From positions 17,489,110 to 17,553,109 of the forward strand of contig NC_134030.1 of NCBI RefSeq assembly GCF_964204645.1: a stretch of DNA of 64,000 nt, written 5' to 3'. This stretch comes from Tubulanus polymorphus. Lineage: Eukaryota; Nemertea; Palaeonemertea; Tubulaniformes; Tubulanidae. A model generated the notes under the pieces. It searched no databases, was not told the origin of the DNA, and saw only the letters and a list, made by a program, of their open reading frames with translations. Made by a program: the position numbers and the translations under genes. Positions 20,378 to 31,783 of the stretch are shown piece after piece. Numbering within the stretch: the stretch's first letter is position 1; every line of letters begins with the position of its first letter.

Positions 20378-23300
20378 TCAGTCCCAACCCATGCGTTTGG
20401 GTGGGCGAATAGGACGCCCAGTTCTCGTTTGGTACGGTTGACAGTTGAGATTTGGATCGTCGCTAGGTGAAACATCGTTGCCTCGAGAAAAGACATCATT
20501 AGTTACGAGATACTCTTTTAATCGGTCACTATGGACGCATTTCTCCTTCCCGGAGGGAAGCCTGACACGAAAAATTACATCGTTAAAATTCTCAAGTATG
20601 GTACATGGCCCAGACCATAAGCATGATAGCTTTTTCGTTCTACCCGGCATTGTGGAAGGGGTATACAGCCAGACTCTAGAATCTATCGCAAATGTGTGTG
20701 GTTTAGATTTGACATTGTATTGTGTTTTGTTTCTTTCAGCTCGCTTATGAGTTTGTATGCGGACCTCGTGAAAAGACTCTGATAACCGGTGCTTCATTTC
20801 AATAACGTATTGACTGCTGATGACTGGAATTTCGCAGCGAGGACCACCTGTGATAACGTCAATGGGTAGGTCAATTTCACGACCCAACATCAATCGGTTT
20901 GGGCTAAACCCAGTTGCATCGTGTATCGTCGCCCTGTACGCCATGGTGACGTATGGTAAGTGTTGGTCCCAGTCCATCTGGTTTTCTTCAACCTTAATAG
21001 ACAGACACATTAACAATGTTCGGTTATAACGTTCGATCATTCCATTCGATTGGGGACGAAATGCGGTACTTCTGGTTTTATGGATTTGAAGGAGTTCACA
21101 CACTTCCGCCATCAATTTGGACTGGAAGTTTCGACCTTGGTCCGAATGTATGATTCTGGGGACGCCAAATCGAGTAATAAACTCGTCTACGAGTATCCGG
21201 GCGCAAGTTACTGCTTCTTGGTTCGGAATTGCGTATGCTTCGATCCACTTCGTAAAATAGTCACCAATAACTAATATATAGATGTTTCCATCATATGTTT
21301 CAGGTAATGGACCCAATATATCCATCGATACTCTCTCCATAGGTTGGCCTACCAGATAGTTGTTCATGGGTGCTTTTAATCTACTGGAGGACTTCTTTGA
21401 AGCGCACTTATCACACCCTCTACAGAAACACTTTACGTCATCACCGATACCGTGCCAAAAAAAACGATCGTGAACTAAAAAGAGGGTCTTTTTGACACCA
21501 AAGTGACCCCCGACTGCAGATGAATGAATATGGTCGAGGACTTGCTTCCTAAACTTTTCAGGTAAGATTAATAGAGTTGAGTCCGGGTAACCTTCTCTTC
21601 TCTTTATAATGTGTAAGAGCCCCTCAATCATTTTCAGATCATTCCAGTGGGTCCAATAAAATTTGCAGGCAACACCTTGTGAGGAAACTTGATGCCATCC
21701 GGGACGTTCATCATCTCGGATGTGAGCAAGGACCCATTTCAAGTCTCTTTCTTTCCCCTGTTCTAGTTTCATATTCTCGAGTGACCACTCTGACGACGGT
21801 AAGAACTCGCTGTAGGAATACGGCTTGTCGTTGTGAATTGTCATTTTCTTAACTGCTCGTTTCCTCACAGATATTGGTGTTTGTTTTTCAGAACAGATTC
21901 CTTCAATCCTCTCGCACTGACGACAGGGCATGCGCGATAGAGCATCAGCGTTACCATGGCTTCGACCCAGTCGGTGTACGATGTCGAACTGGTATGCACT
22001 CAGTAGAGATATCCAGCGAGCTACTTGGCCTTCTGGTTCTTTAAACGACATCAGCCACCTCAAGGATGAATGGTCAGTCCGGATTGTGAATTTCTTGTCG
22101 GCAAGGTAATATTTGAACTGTTTTACAAAGGCGACGACAGCTAAAAGCTCCCTGCGGGTCACGCAATAATTCCTCTCGGCTTTCGTTAAACAACGGCTAG
22201 CACAGGCGATAATTCTCTCCTTGCCCTCTTGAACTTGACTGACGACACCTCCAATTGCGAATGCTGACGCATCAGTGTCCAGGATAAACGGTAACCTTGG
22301 ATCGGGAAAAGCCAGAACTGGTGAGTGAGTCAAAATTGACTTCAGCTCACGGAAAGCTTCTTCGCATTGGACATCCCATCTGAATTCCCTCCCCTTTTCC
22401 GTCAGCCGATGAAGAGGTTTTGCAGTTTCAGCGAACCCTTGGCAAAACGACCGATAGTATGATGCTAAACCAAGGAAAGATCGAGTCTCTGTGACGTTTT
22501 TAGGAGTGGGCCAATTCTGGATTATTTCGATTTTGCTTTCTGAACATGATATACCATCAGCGGAGATATGGTGTCCAAGAAAATTGACTGACGTTCTAAA
22601 CAGCTCACATTTCTTAGGTTTTAGTTTTAGGCCAGCCTGTCGCAGACGGTTGAAGACAGTACGTAGGTTGGTCATCATCCCAAGGAAACTACCAGCATGA
22701 ACAATAACGTCGTCCAGGTAAACCAGAGCAATTTCTGGGATAAGACTTCTGAATACCTTTTCCATTAGCCTTTGAAAAGTGGCACCACTATTCTTCAAGC
22801 CCATGGGCATCTTACGGAATTGGTATAGGCCTTTCCCGCCCACAACAAAAGCTGTCTTTTCCTTAGAGTTTTCGTGTACCTTCACCTGCCAGTATCCCGA
22901 TGCTAGATCAAGGGTGCTGAGGTACTTCACGTCAGCCAGTGATCTGATAGTGTCGTTGATAATAGGTAAAGGATAACTATCTGCCTTGGTTACAGCATTA
23001 ACATCACGATAATCTAAACACAGTCGAATAGTGTTATCCGGCTTACGAACCACGACAATACTGCTGCACCACGGACTATCAGATTCTTCAATCACGCGTG
23101 CTTTCAGCATGTCATCGACTAACTTATTGACTTCTTGTGTTGCTAGGGGCAACCGCCGAAAGTGTTGTTTTGTCGGAACAGCGTTACCTACGTCGATGAC
23201 GTGTGAAGTCTCTGAGGCCTCTCCAAGATCTAAATTAGAGGAGGCGAAAACGTCCGAAAATTCAGATAGTAGTTGTTTCACATCGTGACATTCATCAGTG

Positions 23301-24211
23301 GACAGACCTTCGCAACTCCGGTGGTACAAATCTTGTAGAAATTCAGGTAATTGGTCGTTTGAATTCGACGTTTTCGATGTACTAGTTTCAGTATATATTT
23401 TAGAAATTTGTCCGATTACCCCTAAGGGTGTCCCTTTATGAATGATCTTCGGATGCGAGCTAAGGTTCACCATACGAACAGGAATATGACTACTATTTAT
23501 ATTAACGACCTCTTTAGCGACGAGTACTTCTGGCCCTAGCCTCCAGTTGTTGCTAGATTCTATTAAACCCCATTGTCCAGGTGGTAACGCCGTCTTTACA
23601 TGACCCGATACCACAACTTCAGAATTCGGAGGTAAGACTAATTTCTCATAGTTACGAACGTAGGTAGAGTTCTGTTCGAGATGGCCCGTCGGATTAGAAA
23701 AAGCTTGATTCCCCCGGCATGTCACAGTGCCGGTACCCGGGTGGATATGGCAGTCATATGCGACAAGAAAATCCATTCCTAGAATAGCATCATCTGTGAT
23801 GTCAGCGACTATCACGTCCCACATTATGTTAGAAGAAAAGAGACCCAACGGAACTCTAGCTGTCCCTGCGACATCCAGGGAGCTATTATCAGCAGTATAT
23901 AAATTATACTTTGTGTCCCTCAAGGTGAGTTTCTTCTTTTCGCTGATTTCAGAAAATAATTTCTTACTCCACACTGTGAAGTGTGCGCCCGTATCTACTA
24001 AATACTTCGTGTCACGGCCGAGAATTCTTGCAGACAGATGTATAGATTCAGGTAAAGCATTCTCATATGAAAGAACCTTGATCTTTCCTGGCTGATTAAA
24101 TTCGATAGGTAGGTGAGGATGTGTCTGTCCGGGTGTTACCCCTTCCCTCTCAGGAGTAACGGTATCTAGTTTCCCTGCTTCTTTGTGTAACTCGACTTGG
24201 ATTGTTCCCAT
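20378..24211 (-). CDS. pol: Gypsy pol polyprotein (1277 aa)
   Basis: Open from 24211 to 20378. In order: aspartic protease with YLVDTGAHFTVW (Asp near residue 73); reverse transcriptase with LCLDYRDVNAVTKADSYPLP, the KMPMGLKNSGATFQ block and the YLDD active site (ALVYLDDVIVHA, near residue 500); RNase H with LDTDASAFAIGG, RRELLA and TDHSSLRWL; integrase with an H2C2 zinc-binding module (HIHSSAVGGHFGVKKT ... CDKC), catalytic D (MDILGPL), D (HSDQGRNFQ) and E (RPQSNGMIERYNRTL); and a GPY/F-like module (LSCLWSGPCTILENF). All catalytic residues are present. It overlaps the end of gag by 46 bases in a different frame, so a frameshift or reinitiation is needed for its expression. Confidence 0.97.
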   Translation of the reverse strand: MGTIQVELHKEAGKLDTVTPEREGVTPGQTHPHLPIEFNQPGKIKVLSYENALPESIHLSARILGRDTKYLVDTGAHFTVWSKKLFSEISEKKKLTLRDTKYNLYTADNSSLDVAGTARVPLGLFSSNIMWDVIVADITDDAILGMDFLVAYDCHIHPGTGTVTCRGNQAFSNPTGHLEQNSTYVRNYEKLVLPPNSEVVVSGHVKTALPPGQWGLIESSNNWRLGPEVLVAKEVVNINSSHIPVRMVNLSSHPKIIHKGTPLGVIGQISKIYTETSTSKTSNSNDQLPEFLQDLYHRSCEGLSTDECHDVKQLLSEFSDVFASSNLDLGEASETSHVIDVGNAVPTKQHFRRLPLATQEVNKLVDDMLKARVIEESDSPWCSSIVVVRKPDNTIRLCLDYRDVNAVTKADSYPLPIINDTIRSLADVKYLSTLDLASGYWQVKVHENSKEKTAFVVGGKGLYQFRKMPMGLKNSGATFQRLMEKVFRSLIPEIALVYLDDVIVHAGSFLGMMTNLRTVFNRLRQAGLKLKPKKCELFRTSVNFLGHHISADGISCSESKIEIIQNWPTPKNVTETRSFLGLASYYRSFCQGFAETAKPLHRLTEKGREFRWDVQCEEAFRELKSILTHSPVLAFPDPRLPFILDTDASAFAIGGVVSQVQEGKERIIACASRCLTKAERNYCVTRRELLAVVAFVKQFKYYLADKKFTIRTDHSSLRWLMSFKEPEGQVARWISLLSAYQFDIVHRLGRSHGNADALSRMPCRQCERIEGICSEKQTPISVRKRAVKKMTIHNDKPYSYSEFLPSSEWSLENMKLEQGKERDLKWVLAHIRDDERPGWHQVSSQGVACKFYWTHWNDLKMIEGLLHIIKRREGYPDSTLLILPEKFRKQVLDHIHSSAVGGHFGVKKTLFLVHDRFFWHGIGDDVKCFCRGCDKCASKKSSSRLKAPMNNYLVGQPMERVSMDILGPLPETYDGNIYILVIGDYFTKWIEAYAIPNQEAVTCARILVDEFITRFGVPRIIHSDQGRNFQSKLMAEVCELLQIHKTRSTAFRPQSNGMIERYNRTLLMCLSIKVEENQMDWDQHLPYVTMAYRATIHDATGFSPNRLMLGREIDLPIDVITGGPRCEIPVISSQYVIEMKHRLSESFHEVRIQTHKRAERNKTQYNVKSKPHTFAIDSRVWLYTPSTMPGRTKKLSCLWSGPCTILENFNDVIFRVRLPSGKEKCVHSDRLKEYLVTNDVFSRGNDVSPSDDPNLNCQPYQTRTGRPIRPPKRMGWD

Positions 24212-25215
24212 GGTCTATTGGGAGCTTGTCTTCGACCTCCGAGGTGGGGACAATTGACTCGGATGTGGCCCTGTTGGTCGCAGTTAAAACATCTTCGATT
24301 TTCTGCAGAGGTTGGGTTCTGCGTTTTAATAGCCCGGACGTCAGCGGCCAACCGGGTAACAGCATCCGTCAGTTGTTGGATAGCCCTGGAATCATCAGAG
24401 TTCGCGACAGGCGTGGAGGTGACCGCGTTTATTTGCGACCTGACGTTCTCATGGTGTCGATTATTTTCCATCGCGTGTATGCTCTCTAATTCGAGCGCAT
24501 AATTTACCAGTGCATCATATGAGCATGTATCCTTCTGATACATCAGAACCCGAGTCTCGACTTCTGGAAGGGCCTCGATAAAATGGTTCCGACAGAGGCG
24601 TTCCCTCTGTTTTGGGGTCAAGTCCGGATAGGCTAATCTTCCCATAGAAATGATCGTCTGACCAAGTTCCCTCAGCGACTCGCCTCGTTTACGTCGACGA
24701 GATCGTAATTCTGCAAGATGAATTTCTGCTCTATGGCTTGGTCCGAATCTACTCTCCAGAGCTGCACATAATTGAAAATAATTAGTTATTTTATCTCCCA
24801 TCAGATTGCAAGCTAATTGTCTGGCAGCACCACGTAGATGAGAAAACAGCATATCAGCTTTAGTTGGCGAGTCCCATCCATTCAGACGAGACACCGTCTC
24901 GAACGTTAAAAAGTAATCATTCCACGGTTCATCACCATTGTAACACTCAGGTTTTATTTTGCAGGTCAAAATACGGGACACTTGACCCGAAACATCAGTG
25001 TGGGAAGATCGAGACCTGTTCACTTCAACAGGTCGAGGAAACTCATCAACGACTGGAGCATCAGCGGGTCTAGGGGCCCCGGCATCAGGATAGTCTCCAG
25101 AACTTCGGTTTACGAGCTCAGCAGGCAACAAAGCTCTGTCTCCTAGGACCAAACTCTCGGAGCTACGACTCCGCGTCACACTTCGAGACATCCCTCGAGT
25201 TTCACGACGACTCAT
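24166..25215 (-). CDS. gag: Gypsy gag (349 aa)
   Basis: Open frame starting about 230 bases inside the 5' LTR. N-terminal Ser/Arg-rich leader (SRRETRGMSRSVTRSRSSES), a helical capsid core with WNDYFLTFETVSRLNGW, LRGAARQLACNLM and LRSRRRKRGESLRELGQTI, typical of Ty3/gypsy Gag, and one CCHC zinc knuckle CFNCDQQGHIRVNC (residues ~311-324). It packages the element RNA in the cytoplasmic particle. No stop or frameshift within it. Confidence 0.95.
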   Translation of the reverse strand: MSRRETRGMSRSVTRSRSSESLVLGDRALLPAELVNRSSGDYPDAGAPRPADAPVVDEFPRPVEVNRSRSSHTDVSGQVSRILTCKIKPECYNGDEPWNDYFLTFETVSRLNGWDSPTKADMLFSHLRGAARQLACNLMGDKITNYFQLCAALESRFGPSHRAEIHLAELRSRRRKRGESLRELGQTIISMGRLAYPDLTPKQRERLCRNHFIEALPEVETRVLMYQKDTCSYDALVNYALELESIHAMENNRHHENVRSQINAVTSTPVANSDDSRAIQQLTDAVTRLAADVRAIKTQNPTSAENRRCFNCDQQGHIRVNCPHLGGRRQAPNRPWEQSKSSYTKKQGN

Positions 25216-25442
25216 AATTGCGTTAATAGTATTTCCGGACTATACGAAAACCTATCGTATTAGATAAGAGAAACTAGAGTCATTTCACGCGTCACGCAAT
25301 TTGTATGTATTTTAGTATAACTAACTAATGCGCCTAATGTTTAAGTGTTATTATATATGGTAATCACTGTCATGGGAAGGGTAAGAGAACCAAAAAAAAA
25401 TAGTGAATTAAAAAAAAAAAAAAAAGTCTCTGAAAGCAATCC

Positions 25443-25460
25443 ATCCCACCGCTGCCACCA
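25443..25460 (-). other. Primer-binding site, tRNA-Leu
   Basis: Three bases inside the 5' LTR the minus strand reads TGGTGGCAGCGGTGGGAT, the complement of the 3' end plus CCA of a eukaryotic tRNA-Leu (AAG/TAG type, ending ...CACCGCTGCCA-CCA). Confidence 0.85.
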
Positions 25461-25463
25461 ATT

Positions 25464-26916
25464 TGTAGCCGATACGCGTCCGCGATTTAGTGTCATCCTC
25501 TGGTAGCGACCGATAGGTGTCGTGATCTTCAGGTCTCCTCAATAAGCGTGGCTACAGGGTCCGCCTTGGTCCTGTAGTCCCGGGGAGTGGAACTACAAAG
25601 GGGAAATCCTCAGAAAGTTTCCGCCGAAGGGATGGACAGCTTCAGAGACAAAAAGTTATAGTTCGTAAAAAAGGAATAGGAGAGGAGGAAGCGAGTGTCA
25701 GGGGTAAGTCTTAGCTATTGACCTAATTACACGGACCAGACAGGACAGGTGTCCGCCATGAGGTCTATCGAGTCAGGGCCCTTGACTCGATGTCGGAACC
25801 TCACAGTCACCCGAGCTCCGGCGCATCTTTTCCTCAGGTCCTCGAGGTGTAACATCATATCGAGTGCCTCCCTGCACGATCTCCTCGTCCTGGCGTAGTA
25901 TCTTGCCCCCATCTATGTGTCTAAAGACACCCCGACACTCGCCACTTCATTAAGAATAAGATTTATAAACCTGGCCTCAAGAAAGTGGATCCTACTTCGT
26001 CCAGAAGCCACCCCCCACGACAGTGATAAGTCTTGTATTGAATAATATAGAAAATTATTATTTCAGAAACGGATAACTACTGTATAATTTATATACATAT
26101 TTACATATTGCACGTGAAGTTTTTATCACAATAATTGAATTGTACACCTCATTCAAATAAAAAAAAAGGTTAAATAAATTGTTTCAAAATAAATCATAAT
26201 CTATCTTAGTTATAAATTATTTATAATCTATAAAAGGGCTAGTGCAAGGATCTCTCCTTCCTTGCAAAAATCCACGATTAACGACTCAATGGTCGCTAAA
26301 TTTAGGCCCACGAAGACCCAAAATAATGCTCATGCCATGGCATAAAAGTAAAAAGGTAAAAGGAAAAAGCCGCCAGGTTGACTATTCCCGATGGATTAAA
26401 AATAGGTACATATCGTCGAGTTGACTAACGTCAGAGCCCGGCCTGACCTGGGTTGCCCCAGGCCAGGAGAGCGCGTGTTATTGTTTACCTCAAATCAATG
26501 TGGGTCGAGACGAGAGTGACGTTTGCGCGCGCTGACCCATTTTTATAGATTCCGCGCAGTGTGACGTCACCGTGCATGGAGGATGACGTCACACAGCACA
26601 AAAACATGGCCGCCGCGCAAAAGCTCCGAGTTTAAAAGTTTAGACGACTGTACAAATAGTAAATCGGGATCTTACATAGTAGAATAAGGTGAGAGCGAAA
26701 AGTGATCAACCTAAAGTTTTGATTGTTAAAAGCTGAAATTAATTATACTACTATATGCAGAGAAAATGAGGTGCACAGAATGTGAAATGAAAGGGGCGAG
26801 CTAATTATCGCCCAAAAACATTACAATTAAAAAAAATGAGGAGGGCTCCGTAGCGGAAAAACAAACTATACATTAACGACAACATTTTAAACTATTTAAC
26901 AGGAATTTCCGCTACA
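25464..26916 (-). repeat. 5' LTR (1453 bp)
   Basis: Direct repeat of 17560-19337 without the 118-bp array. Short open stretches at 25727-25912 and 26242-26424 are identical in both LTRs because the LTRs are identical there; they are not genes. Confidence 0.95.
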
Positions 26917-27841
26917 CATCCTATTTGAAACTTAAAATTACTTATTAGGTTACTGTAAATAAAGAATTGAATTGAATTGTAAGACAACAAGCACCGGCGA
27001 AATAACAGTTTGTGACGTCATTTAGTAAGTAAATAAAGGAGGGCTCCGAGAATTTCCAAATCACGGGGACTATACTGGGGTTAGAACATTCAACCAAAAA
27101 GAGGATTGCTCCGATAATATCCAAATCATTTTATTTTTTCCATTGAATACCCGGTAATTAATTTTTCCTTTCGATCACATGCATCCAGAAAACCCGTTAT
27201 CGCTGCTTTGCAGCTACATTTTCGTTTGTTATTCATCGTAACCGGACTTCCATTTCTTCTTATTCGTTGCTCTAAGATACTATCTGTTTATTTTACTTTG
27301 ATAGTTTCATTTTGATTGATTTCTACGCTTCTCACTCAGTACTCTGTAATTAGTGTCCAAAAACTCGGGTAGTAAGTGAGGGTTTAGTAGTGTCTGTGCT
27401 GAACGCCTACACTCTTCTTTACGTCTTTGAGATGAAGAGGTAAATACTATTTATATAAGGCCAAACAAAAAATGTATTCAGCTGTTTCTGGTCAGCGCGC
27501 GCGGTCGATCTAGAACCCCTGCGTAGAACATTTTTTTTTCGGAATCAAAAATCGGCCCGAAATTCGCGCACCATGCGCTAGCGCCATCTAGTCACTGATG
27601 TCGTCAAACGCGGAAGTAAATCCATAGAAGTGTTCACGCAGAAGAACGAAAACGAAACAGGTTCATATGAGTCCAACTATTCATTGCTATTGTCCGGCAA
27701 CAGACCACAATTGGCCTAAAAATAGTACCTAGAGTGAAGAAGAGGTCCCCGATAAATATTGCAATAATTTCTGCGAATGGGATAGGTAACGAATTTCGGT
27801 TAACTTATATTATAATGAATTCCATTGCTTGCAGCCGCCAC
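26917..27841. other. Non-coding, no gene seen
   Basis: Right flank of the gypsy element. The phrase GAGGGCTCCG recurs here (27032) and in the LTR (26842). A GAATTGAATTG run lies at 26964-26975. No coding signal. Confidence 0.4.
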
Positions 27842-28516
27842 AGCACAGGGGCTCGTATCAGAGTTGTAGGTAATGTAAAAACGATAATCTGTTAATCCAA
27901 TGTATATAGTATATATAAAATAACAAGGGGGCTAACGACGCTCACAAACTACTCAACTTCAGTCGCTTACTTTTTCGTTATTTTTCATCCGATTTTGATA
28001 ATCCAGGCATGATATGAAAGCTAATACCTTCCTGCTTCTAGCGAAACTAATCCCGTCAATTTCCGATGAATAGTTCGTGAATTATATGTCTTTGAACGCG
28101 AAATTAGGGCCGAAATCGCCTGGACCGAAAATGCTATGACGCCAGTTTTTGCCGATTTCGAAATTTAAAACGTTGAGTTCGACACGAAATCTTTCACCGA
28201 TTTTGATGATCGAGGACTTCAAATGCGCAGAATACTCTATATTTTCTAAATATTGCGGTTGTTTCGTTAATCCATACGATCTTCCAGCTTTGAAAACGCG
28301 AATTTCCGATTTTACGTCAATTCACGAACTCCATGCGCGATTGTTAAAATCGGATTATCAAAATCGGATGAAAAATAACGAAAAAGTAAGCGACTGAAGT
28401 TGAGTTGTTTGTGAGCGTCGTTAGCCTCCTTGTTATTTTATATATACTATATACATTGGATTAACAGATTATCATTTTTACATTAGCCTACCTACAACTC
28501 TGATACGAGCCCCTGT
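27842..28516. mobile_element. Foldback element with ~170-bp inverted ends
   Basis: CACAGGGGCTCGTATCAGAG ... AACGATAATCTGTTAATCCA ... CTCACAAACTACTCAACTTC ... CGGATTTTGATAATC-type sequence on the left is matched inversely on the right up to CTGATACGAGCCCCTGTGGC. The interior (about 28020-28340) is AT-rich and its open stretch at 28149-28397 runs into the right arm, so it is not called as a gene. Confidence 0.8.
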
Positions 28517-28804
28517 GGCAGCCGCAGGGGGGCGTAGCCACCTAACTAAAATTCAATCGTGCGACGGTATGACTGCAGTTTAGGTGTCCTAGAGGAGCAT
28601 GTTTATTAGTTTAAATCATGTTAATGAAGAATGTTGATTTTGGTAACAATATGTAAATAATGTTTAATTGAATTGAATTCATTTTTATTAGTAGCGCCAC
28701 CAAATCGTTGTACTGAGTTATATTATACCTTGACTTAGTGTAATCGACTGTGATAGCGTTGTACCTTGTATATGTACTGTGTGTTATAGTAGACTTTGAT
28801 TATT

Positions 28805-29110
28805 GTGCAGACAGCGTGGACATCGTCAGCGTGGTACCTTACTATGCCTTTTAGTATAGACTATGATTCTAGTGTAGACAGCGTGGACATCGTCAGCGTG
28901 GTAGGCCTACCTTACTATGCCTTATATAGTATAGACTTTGATTCTAGTGTAGACAGCGTGGACATCGTCAGCGTGGTACCTTACTATGTCTAATAGTATA
29001 GAATGTGATTTTAGTGTAGACAGCGTGGACATCGTCAACGTGGTACCTAACTATGCCTTAGTAGACTTTGATTTTAGCGTGGACATCGTCAGGGTGTAAC
29101 TTACGTACTG
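28805..29110. repeat. Tandem repeat, 67-75-bp units
   Basis: CAGCGTGGACATCGTCAGCG recurs at about 28811, 28879, 28954 and 29021 (spacing 68, 75, 67), each followed by TGGTACCTTACTATG or similar, with shorter degenerate units to 29110. Confidence 0.85.
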
Positions 29111-29283
29111 TGTAAAGTCCACTTTGATTTTAGTGAATGAGTGATATTTTTGGTGTTATGATATTTACAGTGTAGAGATCGTGGACAGCGTGATATAACT
29201 AAGCATTAGACCAAACATTTTAAATTAACTTGACATTGACCAGTGGCCCGTTAAAATAAAATCCTCACTCCTATTATGCCTAA

Positions 29284-29562
29284 ACCTCACCCTAACCCTA
29301 ATCCTTGATCAAACCAACTATCTAAACATGACTGAATCCTTAAACATAAAATATTAGCGATTTGTGAGTTTCATTATTCCAAAAAGTAGGTCTTATGTTC
29401 ATTATGCCTAAATCTAAACCTAACAATAACCCTTTTCCTTACACGATATGTGGACCTAACTAAAACCTCAAACATAAGATATTCGACGCATGCTAGTAAA
29501 CTACGCAATTTGGAAAGATCCCACAGTCGTATTGCTGAACCTAACCCTAACCCTAATCCATG
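29284..29562. repeat. Short telomere-like CCCTAA runs
   Basis: CACCCTAACCCTAATCC at about 29288 and CCTAACCCTAACCCTAATCC at about 29541, both followed by a related TGATC(A/T)AACC word, so a ~250-bp segment is duplicated. Runs are only two to three units long, so these are interstitial and not a telomere. Confidence 0.5.
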
Positions 29563-31074
29563 ATCTAACCTAAGAATAAAGCGTATTAATTGAGGATACG
29601 ATGCTCTTTCCTCCTTCGAATATGAATTATACTGCCCGTTCGATTATGGGGGTGTTGTACGTATATATATATATCATATTTCAGATTTGAAAGTGTGATC
29701 AATAAAGTGAAATTGAATTGAAAATATGAAGTTTGTTTAATATAAACAAATTGGATTGAATTGAAAATTTTGAGTTTGTTCAAGAAAATCTAATTCAATT
29801 GAATTGAAAATTTGTAATTAGTATTAATTTTGGAACTACTTGCACCACGTAGTGGAAGGGTGACCCAAACTGCAGTTAGACCGTAGGCCTAGAGGGTAAT
29901 GCCTCTAAGGTTATTTTTGGTCTAGGGATGGATCCAAATGTTTCACCATGCCTGAGCGGTTTCTGAGTCGTGCTGAACTGGAAGGGCAACTATATCATAG
30001 CACAAAACGGGGGACATGGGGGCACTCCCCCAGAAAATTTTGATTTTTCAAGGCTCTGAGATGCAATCTTTAAGCATATTTGGGGCATAAAGTCTATCCC
30101 CACCAGCTACTATGCGTTTGGACTTGTTCCTGTCAACTAATCCATCACACTCGATAGTCAAAGGATTTTTTTTTAAACCGCATCATTTTGTGCAGAAGGG
30201 CCTGACCAGAAACAGAATTTGTTTTTTTGGCCTAAATATCTTTAATTTACTGTATAAATATTCTAGTCAATTTAGTGAATGCGGAATTGTGTTTGAACAG
30301 AAAGCGATTCTGATTAGGGGGGAGGGGGCGTGGGTTCATAACACAGAATGAGACTTGTTTTATATCTAGAGTTTATCAGGTAAAAACCTTACATCCTTTT
30401 ATATCTAAACAACAAAAAGTCCAAAAAGTAAAACTCTTAAACTTTTGCATCACAAGGGCGAAATTGATAATGTATGAGTTTACATAATCGTTGGTGGTAA
30501 ACTTAGATCTCAGCATTTCAGAGTTAATGATGATTTTAACGAGATTTTCTGACATCAGTGATAGATATCTTTATCGTGTAATATATAATACATGTAGTTC
30601 ATTCACTTGCAATTATTATTTTAAACGGTACCCAGCCCTCTTATTACGTCACTACAGAATTATGGAGTAACTACACAATACAAGGAAGGTTAGGCGCTTG
30701 ATGTATTTTATACCAGGTCTCCGACACAAAACGACATAAATTTATCATTCTTCAAGTCATAATTTCTAAGCGCATTGTCGGTTAGTTTGGTCGGCTGTCG
30801 CAAAAAGAATATATCTTTGTTAGTCATACAGCGATTATTTAACAGTAAAGACAATTTCTGATTCCACGCTGAACAGGGTCCATTGTTTCTATTTTGATAT
30901 TTCTAAATCGACCGACGATTCCAATATTTAGGGATAGTTACTGCGCCAGCAACAGCAGTTGACAATGGATAGTCAACTTGTTTATAGATGTATTACAAAC
31001 AATTAGGTCAGGAAAAATGTGCTGCACTTAAATTGAGATGAAATGACTGAAGAATTCTAAATTTTGTTTTTCAG
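29563..31074. other. Non-coding, no gene seen
   Basis: GAATTGAATTGAAAAT-type repeats at about 29705-29815; the rest shows no coding signal. This should contain or precede the promoter and any leader exon of the NLR locus, but neither can be located. Confidence 0.4.
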
Positions 31075-31170
31075 TAAGCGGTACTATGGCGGAGAGTAAT
31101 CCAGGAATAAATGCAGAAAATGTTCGCGATGACGAGGAGCAAACCGTCGATAGACCTGTTGAGAATCTGG
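31075..31170 (+). CDS. NLR start-exon copy 1
   Basis: Candidate first coding exon. Acceptor TTGTTTTTCAG ends at 31074, ATG at 31086, donor GAGAATCTGG|GTAATTAT at 31171. It encodes MAESNPGINAENV... and ends in DRPVENL, 28 codons plus one base (phase 1). It lacks the RHIM-like segment seen in copy 4. The ~70 bases upstream (CTGCACTT...GAGATGAAATGACTGA) are conserved in all four copies. Confidence 0.6.
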
Positions 31171-31554
31171 GTAATTATAGATTTTAATCATCAAGAGTTC
31201 AGTTCAGTACAGAATGATGTGACTCGAGTCCAAATGTGATCTCGCATATAAAACCCGTGTAATGTTTTGAGACGTCTGACTGATTCACACATTTATGCCT
31301 GGCTTTAACAAAGCAGCTTCCCTTCCTGCGTAATGAATGTCAATGAAATCAACTTTTGGAATCATTTATTTTTATTTAAAATTATTTTATTAAAATCCAT
31401 GAAAGAAACTGATTCTAATTACATTCATTCCAATGTAAGACTGCCGAGTATGCGCCCCTTCCTCCGGCAGGTTAAAACAGTATTCAGTGATTTAGAAGAT
31501 ACAAGTCTTCTCGTTGCAACATCTAACATAAGTTAGTCTTTTGCTGACACAGTT

Positions 31555-31735
31555 GTGAACTGTCTGACAGCTAGGGAACTCTCTGATAGCTGGTGAACTT
31601 TCTGACAGCTAGTGAACTGACAGCTAGCTAGTGAACTTTCTGACAGCTCGTGAACTGACAGCTAGCTAGTGAACTGTCTGACAGCTAGTGAACTGTTCGA
31701 CAGCTAGCCAGTGTGCTGTCTGACAGCTAATGCGC
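31555..31735. repeat. Degenerate ~20-bp tandem repeat
   Basis: Repeated GACAGCTAG(CTAG)TGAACT(G/T)TCT words, about nine units, in the intron-like DNA between start-exon copies 1 and 2. Confidence 0.85.
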
Positions 31736-31783
31736 TGCACTTATCGAGATAGAATGACTGAATTCTAAACTTATATTTTTCAG

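Larger units (their letters stand above)
17560..26916 (-). mobile_element. Ty3/gypsy LTR retrotransposon, nearly intact
   Basis: A 9.36-kb element transcribed right to left: 5' LTR 25464-26916, tRNA-Leu primer site, gag, pol, a third ORF, polypurine tract, 3' LTR 17560-19337. The LTRs start TGTAGC and end GCTACA and are almost identical, and gag and pol are open along their full length, so the insertion looks young. No clear target-site duplication is seen (TTAATT before 17560, CATCC after 26916), which would fit recombination between copies or a diverged duplication. Domain order protease, RT, RNase H, integrase is that of Ty3/gypsy (Metaviridae). Confidence 0.95.

Noticed and set aside
19624-20499. 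Envelope gene in the gypsy element
   Set aside because: No signal peptide, membrane helix or fusion-type region; it has a zinc finger and an acidic patch.
22491-23288. Plus-strand frames opposite pol
   Set aside because: Antisense shadows of the intact pol gene.
28149-28397. 82-codon frame in foldback centre
   Set aside because: Runs into the inverted arm; no transposase motif.
29284-29562. Telomere end
   Set aside because: CCCTAA runs are only two to three units and flanked by ordinary sequence on both sides.
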